A stretch of DNA of 57,637 nt from Pirellulaceae bacterium (GCA_024102795.1 JAGFJK010000171.1:1-57637), one strand, 5' to 3'; positions 37,877-46,684 are shown, counted from the stretch's first letter. A program made the numbers and translations. Notes: generated from the letters alone by a model not told the origin.

Positions 37877-38338
37877 ATGACGGTTCAGATCGAAGTCTAC
37901 AGCCGCGAGGGTGCCTGCCTGTTCCGTGCGAACCAGCCGTGGGCCGGCATCAGCATCACCACCGACGATGGCGACTGGCCCGAACTAGGCCGGGAAAGTT
38001 GCCTGGGGTTGCTTCAACTGCAGTTCGCCGACCTGGAGACGCCTCATCCTGGCGAGCGGCTGTTTGACGAACGCGACGCGCACCGCATCCTCGATTTCGT
38101 CGGCGAAACCTGGCCGCGAATCCATCGGCTGATGGTCCACTGCCAGGCCGGCCTGCGCCGGTCGCCCGCGGTGGCGGCGGCCATTTCGCGGATTTACCTT
38201 GGCCATGACGCGAACTGGTTTCAATACGGCGTGTATGAGCCGAACATGCTGGTTTACGAGACGCTTCTGAATGTCGCTCGCCAACGTGGCCTGTTCCTGG
38301 AGCCCCGCAACCCCCGGCGCAAGCGGCGGCGCGGGTGA
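37877..38338 (+). CDS. Dual-specificity/tyrosine phosphatase-like protein
   Basis: A 153-residue protein with the CX5R phosphate loop HCQAGLRRSPAV, the central signature of cysteine phosphatases. A possible general-acid Asp lies in the region DERDAHRILDFV. The small size and phage/plasmid-type relatives suggest a stand-alone dual-specificity fold. The C-terminus is basic (RNPRRKRRRG). It is cotranscribed with the lipoprotein gene upstream and followed by a clear terminator. The substrate is unknown; the kinase at 0.4-3.1 kb shows that Ser/Thr phosphorylation exists in this organism. Confidence 0.8.
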   Translation: MTVQIEVYSREGACLFRANQPWAGISITTDDGDWPELGRESCLGLLQLQFADLETPHPGERLFDERDAHRILDFVGETWPRIHRLMVHCQAGLRRSPAVAAAISRIYLGHDANWFQYGVYEPNMLVYETLLNVARQRGLFLEPRNPRRKRRRG

Positions 38339-38418
38339 TTCCCAAGGACAGGATGTCAGACACTGCCGAGCGACAATCGGTCGACCGGCCGGCAACAACC
38401 TGCGCCCGCAGATGGGAG

Positions 38419-38452
38419 GATGATCAGCGAGCCTGATCATCAGCCTTTTTTT
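38419..38452 (+). terminator. Rho-independent terminator after the phosphatase-like gene
   Basis: GATGATCAG at 38419-38427 pairs perfectly with CTGATCATC at 38433-38441 around a CGAGC loop, and a run of seven T follows at 38446-38452. It ends the rightward lipoprotein-phosphatase transcript about 80 bp after the stop. Confidence 0.88.
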
Positions 38453-38558
38453 CGTACCCCTCAGCCGGACTGCCCGCTCATCACTCCAGCCGCCGGCTCC
38501 GTCTGCCAGCCGTTCGACTTCTGGGTGTCTGACCTTGCTTCTTGCTTGACCTTGCTCC

Positions 38559-38653
38559 GAACCGCGCCACCGCCAAGTTAGCACGACGAGTAAGCGAGTG
38601 AGGCCCTCGAACCGCGCCACCATCAAGTTAGCACGACGCGTAAGGGAGTGAGG
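38559..38653. repeat. 45-bp unit repeated in tandem (period 50)
   Basis: GAACCGCGCCACC, a CAAGTTAGCACGACG core and a GTAAG(C/G)GAGTGAGG end occur at 38559-38603 and 38609-38653 with a few differences. A related motif (CCCGAAGCGTAACCGAGGGA) is at 50744. A partial copy of the dispersed 150-bp element lies at about 38712-38755. The gap 38339-38779 holds no gene. Confidence 0.75.
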
Positions 38654-38779
38654 CGTAACCGTTCATAACGAGTCGTGACTAAGATGCGCGACAAGGGCTC
38701 AATCTACCACTTCTGGCTCCCTACCCGGAAGCCGGGGAGGGACCAGGAGGGGTTCAATGGCTTTTCGGATACCAACGGA

Positions 38780-39610
38780 TCACCCGAAGGTCGTACTGTG
38801 CCCGCAGCCCTCGCACGCGTCGGGGCGGTCGATGGGGACCGGAGCCGCGGGCAGCGAGGCGGGCGGCACGCCGAGCAAAGCGCGTTCGGCGGGCAGGAAC
38901 GCCGACAGCAGTTGTCCCACCGCACCGTAAAAGCCGTCGGGGGCCTTGCGCGACAGCAAGTGGGCAAAGGCCGGCGCCCACCAGGCCAGATGCTCGCGCA
39001 GGAAGCGCTGTTGCGCGTCGCGGCAGATCTCCTGACGCCGGTCGCCGGCGGACGATCCTTCCGCCGCCGCCCGTTGCTCCAGGGCCACCAGCAGGGCCAT
39101 GAACTCCAGTTCCAATGCCAGATGATCCGGCCGTTCGGGGCACTGGCGGCTGGCACCGAAGCCGAAGGCCCGGTAGAAACCGGCGACGTCCGCGACGGCG
39201 TTACTCCGCTGAAACGTCAACTTCTCCGGAATGTACTCCATTTCGTACGGCGGGCAGTCGTTGGCCACCAGCAGACCGAACGTGGCTTCGAACTCCTGGT
39301 TCAGCGCTTCGTCGGTCTCGGGCAGCCGGGCCAGGGCCGTCGCCGGGTCAAGACAACTCCGAGGCCGCTCGCCAGGCGCCAACGGGCCAGGCGCCAACGG
39401 GCCAGGCGCCAACGGGTCCGGCGCCTCTGACGCCTGATCGCGAAGCAGCTCGGCCGCGTCGGCCAGCAATGACGTGCTCCGCAGCGCATCGAGCGACTTC
39501 CAGACGCCGGCCCGCGGATCCAGCAGCGCCATGGAGAGGAACCGGTACATCGCTTGCCTGGCCAGGCTTAACGCGGGGTCCAGCGCGGCGGAGTGTTCGG
39601 GTACGGGCAT
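38780..39610 (-). CDS. TorD/DmsD-family molybdoenzyme assembly chaperone
   Basis: A 276-residue all-helical chaperone. The family core is visible: [24 protein letters not shown] (in two parts), [33 protein letters not shown] and [13 protein letters not shown]. Such proteins hold the Mo subunit until cofactor insertion and Tat export. Here it is the last gene of the NXR-type operon, 11 bp after the beta subunit, and should serve the alpha subunit. ATG 39610 follows GAGGATC. An in-frame APGPL repeat at residues about 68-85 lengthens a surface loop. Confidence 0.9.
   Translation of the reverse strand: MPVPEHSAALDPALSLARQAMYRFLSMALLDPRAGVWKSLDALRSTSLLADAAELLRDQASEAPDPLAPGPLAPGPLAPGERPRSCLDPATALARLPETDEALNQEFEATFGLLVANDCPPYEMEYIPEKLTFQRSNAVADVAGFYRAFGFGASRQCPERPDHLALELEFMALLVALEQRAAAEGSSAGDRRQEICRDAQQRFLREHLAWWAPAFAHLLSRKAPDGFYGAVGQLLSAFLPAERALLGVPPASLPAAPVPIDRPDACEGCGHSTTFG
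39371..39425. repeat. 15-bp tandem repeat inside the TorD-like gene
   Basis: GCCAGGCGCCAACGG is repeated exactly three times from 39371 and followed by a partial unit. It encodes LAPGP pentapeptides, in frame. Its unit length equals that of the repeat in the OleA-type gene. Confidence 0.9.
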
Positions 39611-39621
39611 CGTGCGGATCC

Positions 39622-40926
39622 TCAAATCGAGTTCACGTGCAGCTCGGCCGGTCGTTCGAACGTCGGTTCCTCGACCGTGACCCGCACCACCTCCTCGCCC
39701 AGTTTGTTGAAGCCGATCACCGTGTCGTTGAACAGCTCCTGCGTGCGGCTCGTGCCGTCGGGCATCGTGACTTCGATTTCACCGACCTTCGGGCCTTGTT
39801 CGATCTGGAATTTGAACACGATCTGCTGGTTGGCGCGAAACAGTTGCAGCACGGCGAGCAGTTCGCGATCGGGGCAACTGTACTGCTGGATCGCCCCTTC
39901 GACACCGGGACCGAACATCTGCGTCAGGTAGCCCCGATGGACCCACCGCGGCGGAATGTAGAACCCGTTCGGCTCGGTCCCGAACTGCGGGTACAGCGGG
40001 AGAGCGACCTGCCGCTGGCGGACCAGGTAGTACAGCGGGTTCTGCGGATCCTCGACCCACTGGCCGTGCGCGTCGACTTCCACCAGCCCTTGCAGGCGGA
40101 TCTTGCCGACGCAGGCCGACATGCAGCGGGTCTCGGCCGGCGCCCCGGTGGGGCTGATGGTTTCGTCCTTGCCTTCCAGCCGCGGATAGCAGGCGATGCA
40201 CTTTTCGGTGGTCCTCGTCGTGGGCCGGTACATCGCTTTCTTGTACGGGCAACCCTCGACGCATTTGCGGTAGCCGCGGCAGCGGCTCTGGTCGATCAGC
40301 ACGACACCGTCTTCGGGCCGCTTGTAGATGGCGTTGCGGGGGCACGAAGCCAGGCAACCGGGGTACGTGCAGTGGTTGCAGATCCGAGCCAGATGGAAGA
40401 ACCACACTTTGTGTTCGGGCAGCGACGCCTCGCCGCCGAAGTGGTCCCTGCCCAGGTCGTTGAAATGCTGGCCGGCGCCGATATCCTCGTGAATATTGGG
40501 CGACCGCCACTCGTCGTCCGTCGGCAGGTATCCCAGCGCCTGCTGGGGGCCGTAATCGGGACGCGGATGCCTTTCGGCCGCTTCGAAGATGGTCAGCCCT
40601 TCAAACGTGCCGTAAGGCCTGGTCGAGGTTTCCTTCGCGTGGGCGTTCCACACCTGGCCGCCGGGATTGGCTTCTTCCAGCATGTCCAGCAGCTTGGCGT
40701 CCCAGTGCTGGGGGTAACCGCCGTACGGTTTACTCTCGACGTTGTTCCACCACATCAGTTCCTGGCCCTTGGAGAAGGTCCAGGTGCTCTTGCAGGCCAT
40801 CGTACAGGTTTGGCAGCCGATGCAGCGGTTGGGGTTGAAGACGAAGGCGAACTGCCACTGAGGGTGCCGTTCCTCGTGCGGGTAGCTCATCGCGCGGCCG
40901 ATCTGCCAGTTGTAGACGCTGGGCAT
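39622..40926 (-). CDS. NXR/nitrate reductase-type iron-sulfur beta subunit
   Basis: A 434-residue electron-transfer subunit carrying four cluster motifs: C35/38/41/45; C183/186/191/195; C216-x2-Tyr219-x2-C222-x3-C226, where Tyr in place of Cys points to a 3Fe-4S cluster; and C243/246 with C268/272. The N-terminal [15 protein letters not shown] and [22 protein letters not shown] stretches closely recall NxrB of Nitrospira. There is no signal peptide, so it should be exported with alpha by Tat. ATG 40926 is set by this N-terminus and lies 2 bp after the preceding stop codon region. It passes electrons between the Mo site and the haem gamma subunit. Confidence 0.92.
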   Translation of the reverse strand: MPSVYNWQIGRAMSYPHEERHPQWQFAFVFNPNRCIGCQTCTMACKSTWTFSKGQELMWWNNVESKPYGGYPQHWDAKLLDMLEEANPGGQVWNAHAKETSTRPYGTFEGLTIFEAAERHPRPDYGPQQALGYLPTDDEWRSPNIHEDIGAGQHFNDLGRDHFGGEASLPEHKVWFFHLARICNHCTYPGCLASCPRNAIYKRPEDGVVLIDQSRCRGYRKCVEGCPYKKAMYRPTTRTTEKCIACYPRLEGKDETISPTGAPAETRCMSACVGKIRLQGLVEVDAHGQWVEDPQNPLYYLVRQRQVALPLYPQFGTEPNGFYIPPRWVHRGYLTQMFGPGVEGAIQQYSCPDRELLAVLQLFRANQQIVFKFQIEQGPKVGEIEVTMPDGTSRTQELFNDTVIGFNKLGEEVVRVTVEEPTFERPAELHVNSI

Positions 40927-40928
40927 GG

Positions 40929-41273
40929 TTACTTCCCTTCGAGGCTCAGTTTCAATTCCACGAGCTGGCCGGCGGCCGGGGCTTCCGTCTGCCGGACACG
41001 CATCACGCCGCATCGCGCCAGCACGAGGTCGATGCGGCGTCGCAGTTCCACCTCGCCGAACTGGCGCCACAGGCCGTGGAACGCCTGGTAGTTCGGATCG
41101 CGAGCCAAACGCATGATGGCCGTGCTGTTCCAACCTATGCGGCCGAATTCCTCGACCAGCAGCCGCAGCATCAAGTCAGGATCCCCAGGCAGTTCGAAAC
41201 CGGTCATTTCCAGCGGGTCATCCGGCAGAATCTCCCGGCTGGCGGGATGCACTTTGGGTGTTGCTTCGGGCAT
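40929..41273 (-). CDS. Unknown 114-residue protein inside the NXR-type operon
   Basis: A small soluble protein with no signal peptide, no Cys pair and no metal motif. Its core reads PDLMLRLLVEEFGRIGWNS, TAIMRLARDPNYQAFHGLWR and ELRRRIDLVLARCGVMRVR, mostly helical. It lies 57 bp after alpha and 2 bp before beta. Position suggests a role in assembling or modulating the complex, but I do not recognise the family. In Nar operons the extra cytoplasmic protein is the NarJ chaperone; here that role is already filled by the TorD-like gene. Confidence 0.8.
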   Translation of the reverse strand: MPEATPKVHPASREILPDDPLEMTGFELPGDPDLMLRLLVEEFGRIGWNSTAIMRLARDPNYQAFHGLWRQFGEVELRRRIDLVLARCGVMRVRQTEAPAAGQLVELKLSLEGK

Positions 41274-41330
41274 GATTCGTTCCTTGCATGGCTGCTGACT
41301 CGCAGGCCGCCTGGACGCGGGTCGGCCAGC

Positions 41331-44300
41331 TTACGTCTTCACCGAGACGTATCCGCCTGTCAGGTACTGCAGGTTGGACGGCGTGGCGTCGCCGGGACTG
41401 TAGCCGCTTTGCGCCGGCTTCCAGATGCCTTCGCCGCCAATCCCGCCGGGTTCGGCCTTGGTGATCCGCACCAGGGTTTCCTTGGGGACGGTGTTGATCG
41501 CGTGGTTGTCCACGTCAAAACCAAACACGAAGCCCATGGCTCCCGTCTTCTTGTGAAACAGCGTATCCGTCTGGTGCATGGGCATCATCCAGTTGCGCGT
41601 GATGCTCTGATGCGAGCCATACCGGTAGCTGGCCTGGTAGCCCGTGCCGGCGGCCAGCGCCCGGCCGTCCGGTCGGGTCTCGTGGGCCTGGACCGACCGT
41701 TCGCTGGCAATCCAGCCGGTGTGCTTCATGATCGTGAAGTTGTAGGGCAAGCCGGGGTTGAACTTCACGCGGACCATGCAGCGAAAAGCCTTGTGCCGCG
41801 GACCGGGATCGTCCTTCCAGCCGATGTAGGGGCGGTCGAGTTCGTTGGCGTCCACCCAGACGTAGTCGCCTTCGTTCAAGCCAGCGTCGCGAGCGGCCCG
41901 CGGGTTCATCTGGATCTGGCGATCCGCCACGCCCGGCGCCCGCTTGTCGGTGCGGTGAGGGTCGCCAAAATTGTCGCTCCAGATCCAGTGCCAGTCGACC
42001 GTGGACCAGGAGGAGTGGGTCGAGTGCCGGCTCTTGGGAGTGCAGCAGAAGAACTGATAACCTTGCGTCCAGAGCGGGTTGGCCGTCTGCTTGACCTCGT
42101 CCCAGGACATCTTCACATTCCGCACCTGCCGCAGATCCGGGTCGAGCGTATCGAGCGGGATGCCGTAATCGGCCGGGCGGATGAAGGGGCTGGTCGAGAC
42201 GATGACGTTGGGCAGGTACGGCGTGGCCTCGACCGCTTCGCGATGCACGCAGAGGTTCTCGCCGAACTCGATGGCTTCCGGCAGGTCGCAGTAGCTGTGC
42301 AGCCGCCCGCTGTCGGTATAGAAGGGAATCGAATCGTGGATCTGCTCCCAGAATGGCACGCGCGGGTAGGTGCGAAACATCATCAGCGCCGCGCCCGGTT
42401 CGCCGCCGTACTCGCCGGCGATCATCCGGTCGACGTTGTACGGCCCGTCCTGGCCGCGGGTCGTCGTGCAGTTGTCGAAGATCCGTTGGATGTAGACCTT
42501 CGCTTTCCCCTCGGTGATGAACTTGAAATAGTCCGCGAACCGCGGGTCCCCGGTCCTGGCGGTCAAAGCGGCGGCGACTTTGGCGAACACCACGGCGTCG
42601 TCCACGGTGTCGTGCACCGGCTGGATGCCTCCCTTCCAGACCTGCAGGAACGGGTTGCTGCACGACGCTCCGCACTCGTAATCCTGCGCCTCGACCCAGG
42701 AGTTGACGGGCAGCACCACGTCGGAATACTCCGCGCTGCCGGTCCATTCGATCTGCTGATCGACGATCATGTCCATCTTGGGCAGGACGTTGACGATCAG
42801 GTTATAGATCCACTTGGACTGGTTGAGAAAATTCGCGTTGTTGTACCACAGCACCTTGGTCGGCGTGGGCATGTGGGTCTGGCCCGTGAACGTCCGCTCG
42901 CCTCCCTGGGGCAGTTGGACCGTCTGTGTCTTCTCCCCGCAGGCCCAGTAGGACGGATCCTCGACGTCCGCCAGGTGGCGCAGGTTGTCCCTGGTAAGCC
43001 TGGCGTTTTCATCGAGCACGGGGGCGAAGGGGTCTTCGTGCGTGTAGGTTCCCACGCCGGGCCCGCTCCAGGGCGATGCCTGCATCAGGGCGCCCTTGTA
43101 GTTTCCCGCCCAGGTGTGAGAGCCGGAGCCGTGCTTGCCGATGTTGCCGGTCAGCAGCAGCGGCAGGTAGGTGGCCCGGTTGTGCAGCGTCGCGTGAAAG
43201 TAGTGATTGATTCCCTCGCCGATGTGGATTGCCACGGGGTGCCCGGCCTCGGTCGTCTCCCAGATGTCCTTGGCCAGTCGCTGGACAAGATGCGCCGGCG
43301 CGCCGGAGATCTCCTCGACCGTCTTCGGGTCGTAGTCCCGCAAGTGCCGGCGATACATCTCCATCACCGGCATCACCTCGACTTCGCCGCCGCCGGCCAG
43401 CGCGACCTGGAACGTGCCTTCCAGGGCGGTGTTGAGCGTCATGTGCCGGCCGACGTCGTCGCGGCTGACGAACGCCACCTGGCCAGCATCGCTGTCCCAG
43501 ACGCAGAAATCGCCGATCCGCCGCCGCTGCTCGTCGGTCAGGCCCTGCACCTTGTACGAGGCTCCGCCGGAGATGTCCTTCAACTGGTAGTCGGACCGCA
43601 CGTCCTCCGGCCGCAACCGCCGGAGGTTGTCGGTGCGCACCAGCAGCGGAAAGTCCGTGAACTGGCGACAGAAGTCCGGCTTGTACCAGCCATTGTCCAG
43701 CATGATCCGGGTCACGCCCAGCAACACGGCCAGGTCGGACAACCCCGGTCGCACGCTGATCCAGTAGTTCGACTTGGTCGCCGGGCAGTTGTATTCCGGC
43801 GCGATGTCGACCAGCGTGGCGCCGCGCTCCATGCACTCGTTCAGCCAGTGGGATTCCGGCATCTTGTTTTCGATCAGATTCTTGCCGATCTGGATGATCA
43901 GCTTGCAGAATCGCATGTCGTTGAAGTCCATGTCGGACGTCTGCAGGCCGTGGACGAAGGGATGCCCCGGCGCCTGATCGCCACGCCAGGTGTATTCGTT
44001 CCATTCTCGGGCCGCGTGGCACTGCTCGGCCGGCACGCCGCGGATATGATGGTCCAGCAGGCCCAGCAGGTTGGCGAACCGGTAGATGCCGAACTTGCCC
44101 ACCAAACCGTGGATCGGCAGGTTCGAGCCGATCTTGATGACCCGCGTCCCGGCCCCCTCGACCTTGTCGATCATCCGTTGCTCGTAGCCGTCCTGCTGCA
44201 ACCGGCGAGCTCCCTCCGGGCCGCTGTACGTACCGGCGATCGCGTGCAGCGCCTCGGCCGTGTACCGCGCCGCGTCGTCCCACGAAACGCGGACGAAACG

Positions 44301-44798
44301 GTCGTTGCCGCGATCGTCGAATTTGTACTTCGTCCGCAATTCGGGCTGGTCCGACAGTGCCGGGCAGCCGTCGTCGACCCACTGCTTCCAGCCGGCCCGC
44401 AGCACGGGGCCCTTGAGCCGATACGGTCCATAAATGCGGCGCTGCATCGTGAAACCCTTCGGGCAACCCCGCGGGTTCCAGCTCTTGGTCGCCAGATTGC
44501 CGTACAGGTCGCCGCAGCGGTCGTGGTCGTAGTTCTGTTCGCTGCGGATCATCACGCCGTTCCGGACGAACGCCTTCAGCCGGCACATGTGCGTGTCGTT
44601 GGGCGCGCAGACCCAGGTGAAGGTGGAGTCGTAGCGGTACTGGTCCAGATAGATCTGTTCCCAGCCGCGGTCCGGGTACGCTCCCAGCGGGTTCTCGACG
44701 CTGACCGGCTCCATCGCCCAGGCCCGGGGTCCGGCTGCCAGCAGCGCGCCGCCACTGGCGGCACAGGCGGCGAGAAAGCGGCGTCGAGTGATATCCAT
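41331..44798 (-). CDS. NXR/nitrate reductase-type molybdopterin alpha subunit, Tat-exported
   Basis: An 1155-residue type II DMSO-reductase family catalytic subunit. The Tat motif TRRRFLA opens it, and the enzyme should lie in the periplasm. Cluster FS0 ligands appear as C64-x3-D68-x3-C72 and C112, with Asp68 where NarG has Cys; such an Asp is what I recall for NXR-type proteins. SFTW-like TFTWVCAPNDTHMCRL, NYDHDRCGDLYGN, RGCPKGFTMQRRIYGPYRLK and GDQAPGHPFVHGLQTSD all recall NxrA. Length fits NxrA (about 1150), not cytoplasmic NarG (about 1240). It may oxidise nitrite or reduce nitrate; sequence alone cannot decide. Selenate or chlorate reductases are less similar alternatives. Confidence 0.92.
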   Translation of the reverse strand: MDITRRRFLAACAASGGALLAAGPRAWAMEPVSVENPLGAYPDRGWEQIYLDQYRYDSTFTWVCAPNDTHMCRLKAFVRNGVMIRSEQNYDHDRCGDLYGNLATKSWNPRGCPKGFTMQRRIYGPYRLKGPVLRAGWKQWVDDGCPALSDQPELRTKYKFDDRGNDRFVRVSWDDAARYTAEALHAIAGTYSGPEGARRLQQDGYEQRMIDKVEGAGTRVIKIGSNLPIHGLVGKFGIYRFANLLGLLDHHIRGVPAEQCHAAREWNEYTWRGDQAPGHPFVHGLQTSDMDFNDMRFCKLIIQIGKNLIENKMPESHWLNECMERGATLVDIAPEYNCPATKSNYWISVRPGLSDLAVLLGVTRIMLDNGWYKPDFCRQFTDFPLLVRTDNLRRLRPEDVRSDYQLKDISGGASYKVQGLTDEQRRRIGDFCVWDSDAGQVAFVSRDDVGRHMTLNTALEGTFQVALAGGGEVEVMPVMEMYRRHLRDYDPKTVEEISGAPAHLVQRLAKDIWETTEAGHPVAIHIGEGINHYFHATLHNRATYLPLLLTGNIGKHGSGSHTWAGNYKGALMQASPWSGPGVGTYTHEDPFAPVLDENARLTRDNLRHLADVEDPSYWACGEKTQTVQLPQGGERTFTGQTHMPTPTKVLWYNNANFLNQSKWIYNLIVNVLPKMDMIVDQQIEWTGSAEYSDVVLPVNSWVEAQDYECGASCSNPFLQVWKGGIQPVHDTVDDAVVFAKVAAALTARTGDPRFADYFKFITEGKAKVYIQRIFDNCTTTRGQDGPYNVDRMIAGEYGGEPGAALMMFRTYPRVPFWEQIHDSIPFYTDSGRLHSYCDLPEAIEFGENLCVHREAVEATPYLPNVIVSTSPFIRPADYGIPLDTLDPDLRQVRNVKMSWDEVKQTANPLWTQGYQFFCCTPKSRHSTHSSWSTVDWHWIWSDNFGDPHRTDKRAPGVADRQIQMNPRAARDAGLNEGDYVWVDANELDRPYIGWKDDPGPRHKAFRCMVRVKFNPGLPYNFTIMKHTGWIASERSVQAHETRPDGRALAAGTGYQASYRYGSHQSITRNWMMPMHQTDTLFHKKTGAMGFVFGFDVDNHAINTVPKETLVRITKAEPGGIGGEGIWKPAQSGYSPGDATPSNLQYLTGGYVSVKT

Positions 44799-44816
44799 GA
44801 GGTGAGCTCCTGGCGG

Positions 44817-46595
44817 CTATTCTGCCAAGGTGAGGTCTTGCCAGATCGTGATCAGCTTTTTGCCGTCCCGGTCGTGAGAGGATCCATCCCAGACGGCGAA
44901 CGCGACCGAGGCCCGGGCGCCTGGTTCCAGCGGCACGCCGTCGGCGGGCGAACCGAGTTCCAAGGAGCGGGTCATCACCACGGTCCAGCGGCCATCCTTC
45001 CAGTCGCCGTGCGCAGCGACCAACTGGCTCTTGGGCATGCGGAACGTCACGCTGCCTGGCCCGCCCACGGCCAGGTTCGACGCGCCCGATGCGGCCCCGC
45101 TCGGCACAATCGCGTTCCCCGCGGCTGCCGCCGGCAGACTGATCGCCGGTTGCTCGCCACGGGCCGTGCCGCCGCGCTGGAACTCCGCCGTGTCCACCCG
45201 CTGTTCGCTGAAGGGATAGATGTCCACCACCACGCGAGGATATCGCTCCTCGACGTCCGCCGGCCGCTGGCGATCGGCGTCCCAGAACCAGACGTCCAGC
45301 GGCGCCCGCGAATCTCCCATCCCCAGAAACGGCTCCGCGTCGCCCCGGTAGAGCTCCAGCGCCACCGCGTCCTCAAACGATTCGCTCTGCGCCGCGTGCT
45401 GGTCGGGCGTGTCGTCCCGCCAGGTCAGTCGCACGGCCATCGACTGGCCGTCGTGCACGGCCTGCACCTGCAAGCCGGGGTCGGCGTTGTTGCGCCACCA
45501 GATGGGAGTCATGCGAATGGCGGCCGCCGGAACTCCCGCCCAGCCCGATTCCTCCGCGCCCTGGGGCAGCGCGTCCACGCGAGCGACCGCGATGGTCTCG
45601 CGATTGAGCACCGCGGCCTGCCGCTGCTCCTCGGTCGACATCGAGCGGATGAAATGCACCAGCTCGACCATCTGCTCCGGCGACATCAGCTTGGAACCGG
45701 GCATCGGCGTGCCCGGCATGCCGTAGGCGATCCGCCGATAAAGCGAGGCGGGGTCCGCTCCACCCTTGAAGATTCCGGCGGTGAAGTCGCGAGGCGCGGT
45801 CGGATATCCCTCGTCATCCACCATCTTCTGCACCCCGTCCCCCTTGCCATCCTTGCCGTGGCATTGCAGGCAGCCGAAGGTGGCGTAGGATTCCTTGGCG
45901 CGCGCCAGGCCGGCCTCGGTGAGCGGGGTGATTTCAGGCACCACCGTCGATTCGCCCGGCGTGGTGAAGCGCTGGACGTAGTCCTGAATCTCCCGCTGCA
46001 CGTCGTCCGCGGCCAACTCCGCGTCGGTCAGTTCGTCCTGCTCCTTGAGAATCCTCACGTAGCTGGATCTCGCGCCCAGCGCTCGGAGCCTCGACACTTC
46101 ATCCACCAGCGCTTCGCGCTCTTCCCCGGACAGATGCCCCCACGGCGGCATCGACGACCCCGGCATGCCGCGGACCAGAACGGCCGCCAGGTCTTCCCGC
46201 AGCGGTACGTTGTTCGCCGTGCTGATCAAGCGAAAGCGGCCGGCTTGAAGATTGCGGGGCTTGGGAAACAGGTAAGCCGCCGCCACTCCGTTGCCGTCCC
46301 CGTCGGCGCCATGGCAGGCCGCACAGTGGCGAGCATAAAGCGCCTGACCCAGGCTGCCCTGCCCGGCCACTACCGCTGCCTCCGAGGTCTGCCGCGCGGG
46401 TGGGGCCAGGCTTGGTTGCGAAGAATCGACCTGCCGCGGCGCTGCCGGTGGTGCCGCGGGCGGCGGAGCGGGGTAACTGCAACCTCCGGCCGTTCCCAGG
46501 AGCACGGCGCCCAACAAAATTCCCGCGGCTGCCAGCGCCCCGCCGCACGCTCGCCACCAACCACTCGAGGTCGTAACCAGCCAAGACCCAACCAT
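44817..46595 (-). CDS. Gamma subunit: two c-type haem sites fused to an ethylbenzene-dehydrogenase-type haem-b domain
   Basis: A 592-residue exported protein. The N-terminus is a signal (AAAGILLGAVLLGTAGGC), possibly a lipoprotein signal with Cys39. Two CXXCH sites follow: C91-AACH in a first cytochrome domain with SMPPWG supplying Met, and C242-LQCH in a second with GTPMPG. Residues about 355-590 are an EB-DH domain (MTPIWWRNNADPGLQVQAV, VALELYRGD, KDGRWTVVMTRSL), the fold that binds haem b by Lys and Met in this enzyme family. It should carry electrons between beta and periplasmic cytochromes or a quinone partner. First gene of the operon. Confidence 0.9.
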   Translation of the reverse strand: MVGSWLVTTSSGWWRACGGALAAAGILLGAVLLGTAGGCSYPAPPPAAPPAAPRQVDSSQPSLAPPARQTSEAAVVAGQGSLGQALYARHCAACHGADGDGNGVAAAYLFPKPRNLQAGRFRLISTANNVPLREDLAAVLVRGMPGSSMPPWGHLSGEEREALVDEVSRLRALGARSSYVRILKEQDELTDAELAADDVQREIQDYVQRFTTPGESTVVPEITPLTEAGLARAKESYATFGCLQCHGKDGKGDGVQKMVDDEGYPTAPRDFTAGIFKGGADPASLYRRIAYGMPGTPMPGSKLMSPEQMVELVHFIRSMSTEEQRQAAVLNRETIAVARVDALPQGAEESGWAGVPAAAIRMTPIWWRNNADPGLQVQAVHDGQSMAVRLTWRDDTPDQHAAQSESFEDAVALELYRGDAEPFLGMGDSRAPLDVWFWDADRQRPADVEERYPRVVVDIYPFSEQRVDTAEFQRGGTARGEQPAISLPAAAAGNAIVPSGAASGASNLAVGGPGSVTFRMPKSQLVAAHGDWKDGRWTVVMTRSLELGSPADGVPLEPGARASVAFAVWDGSSHDRDGKKLITIWQDLTLAE

Positions 46596-46644
46596 GGTGA
46601 ACTCCTCGTCAGTCGATCGGCGGACCCAGGAGAGCAGGCAATCG

Positions 46645-46684
46645 TTGACACCCGTGAATATAACGGGTTAAACTTGGATGTCAA
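46645..46684. promoter_or_regulatory. Divergent promoters with a shared inverted-repeat operator
   Basis: Leftward, TTGACA (46684-46679) and TATATT (46662-46657) have a 16-bp spacer and fit the NXR-type operon. Rightward, TTGACA at 46645-46650 is followed 17 bp later by a weak TTAAAC, fitting the globin gene. The perfect inverted repeat ACCCGT-N7-ACGGGT at 46650-46668 covers the leftward -10 and the rightward spacer, so one bound regulator could control both directions. Confidence 0.65.

Noticed and set aside
46650-46668. NorR binding site
   Set aside because: The GT-N7-AC core fits, but no sigma54 -24/-12 element or cluster of three sites is seen, so I keep only the neutral operator call.
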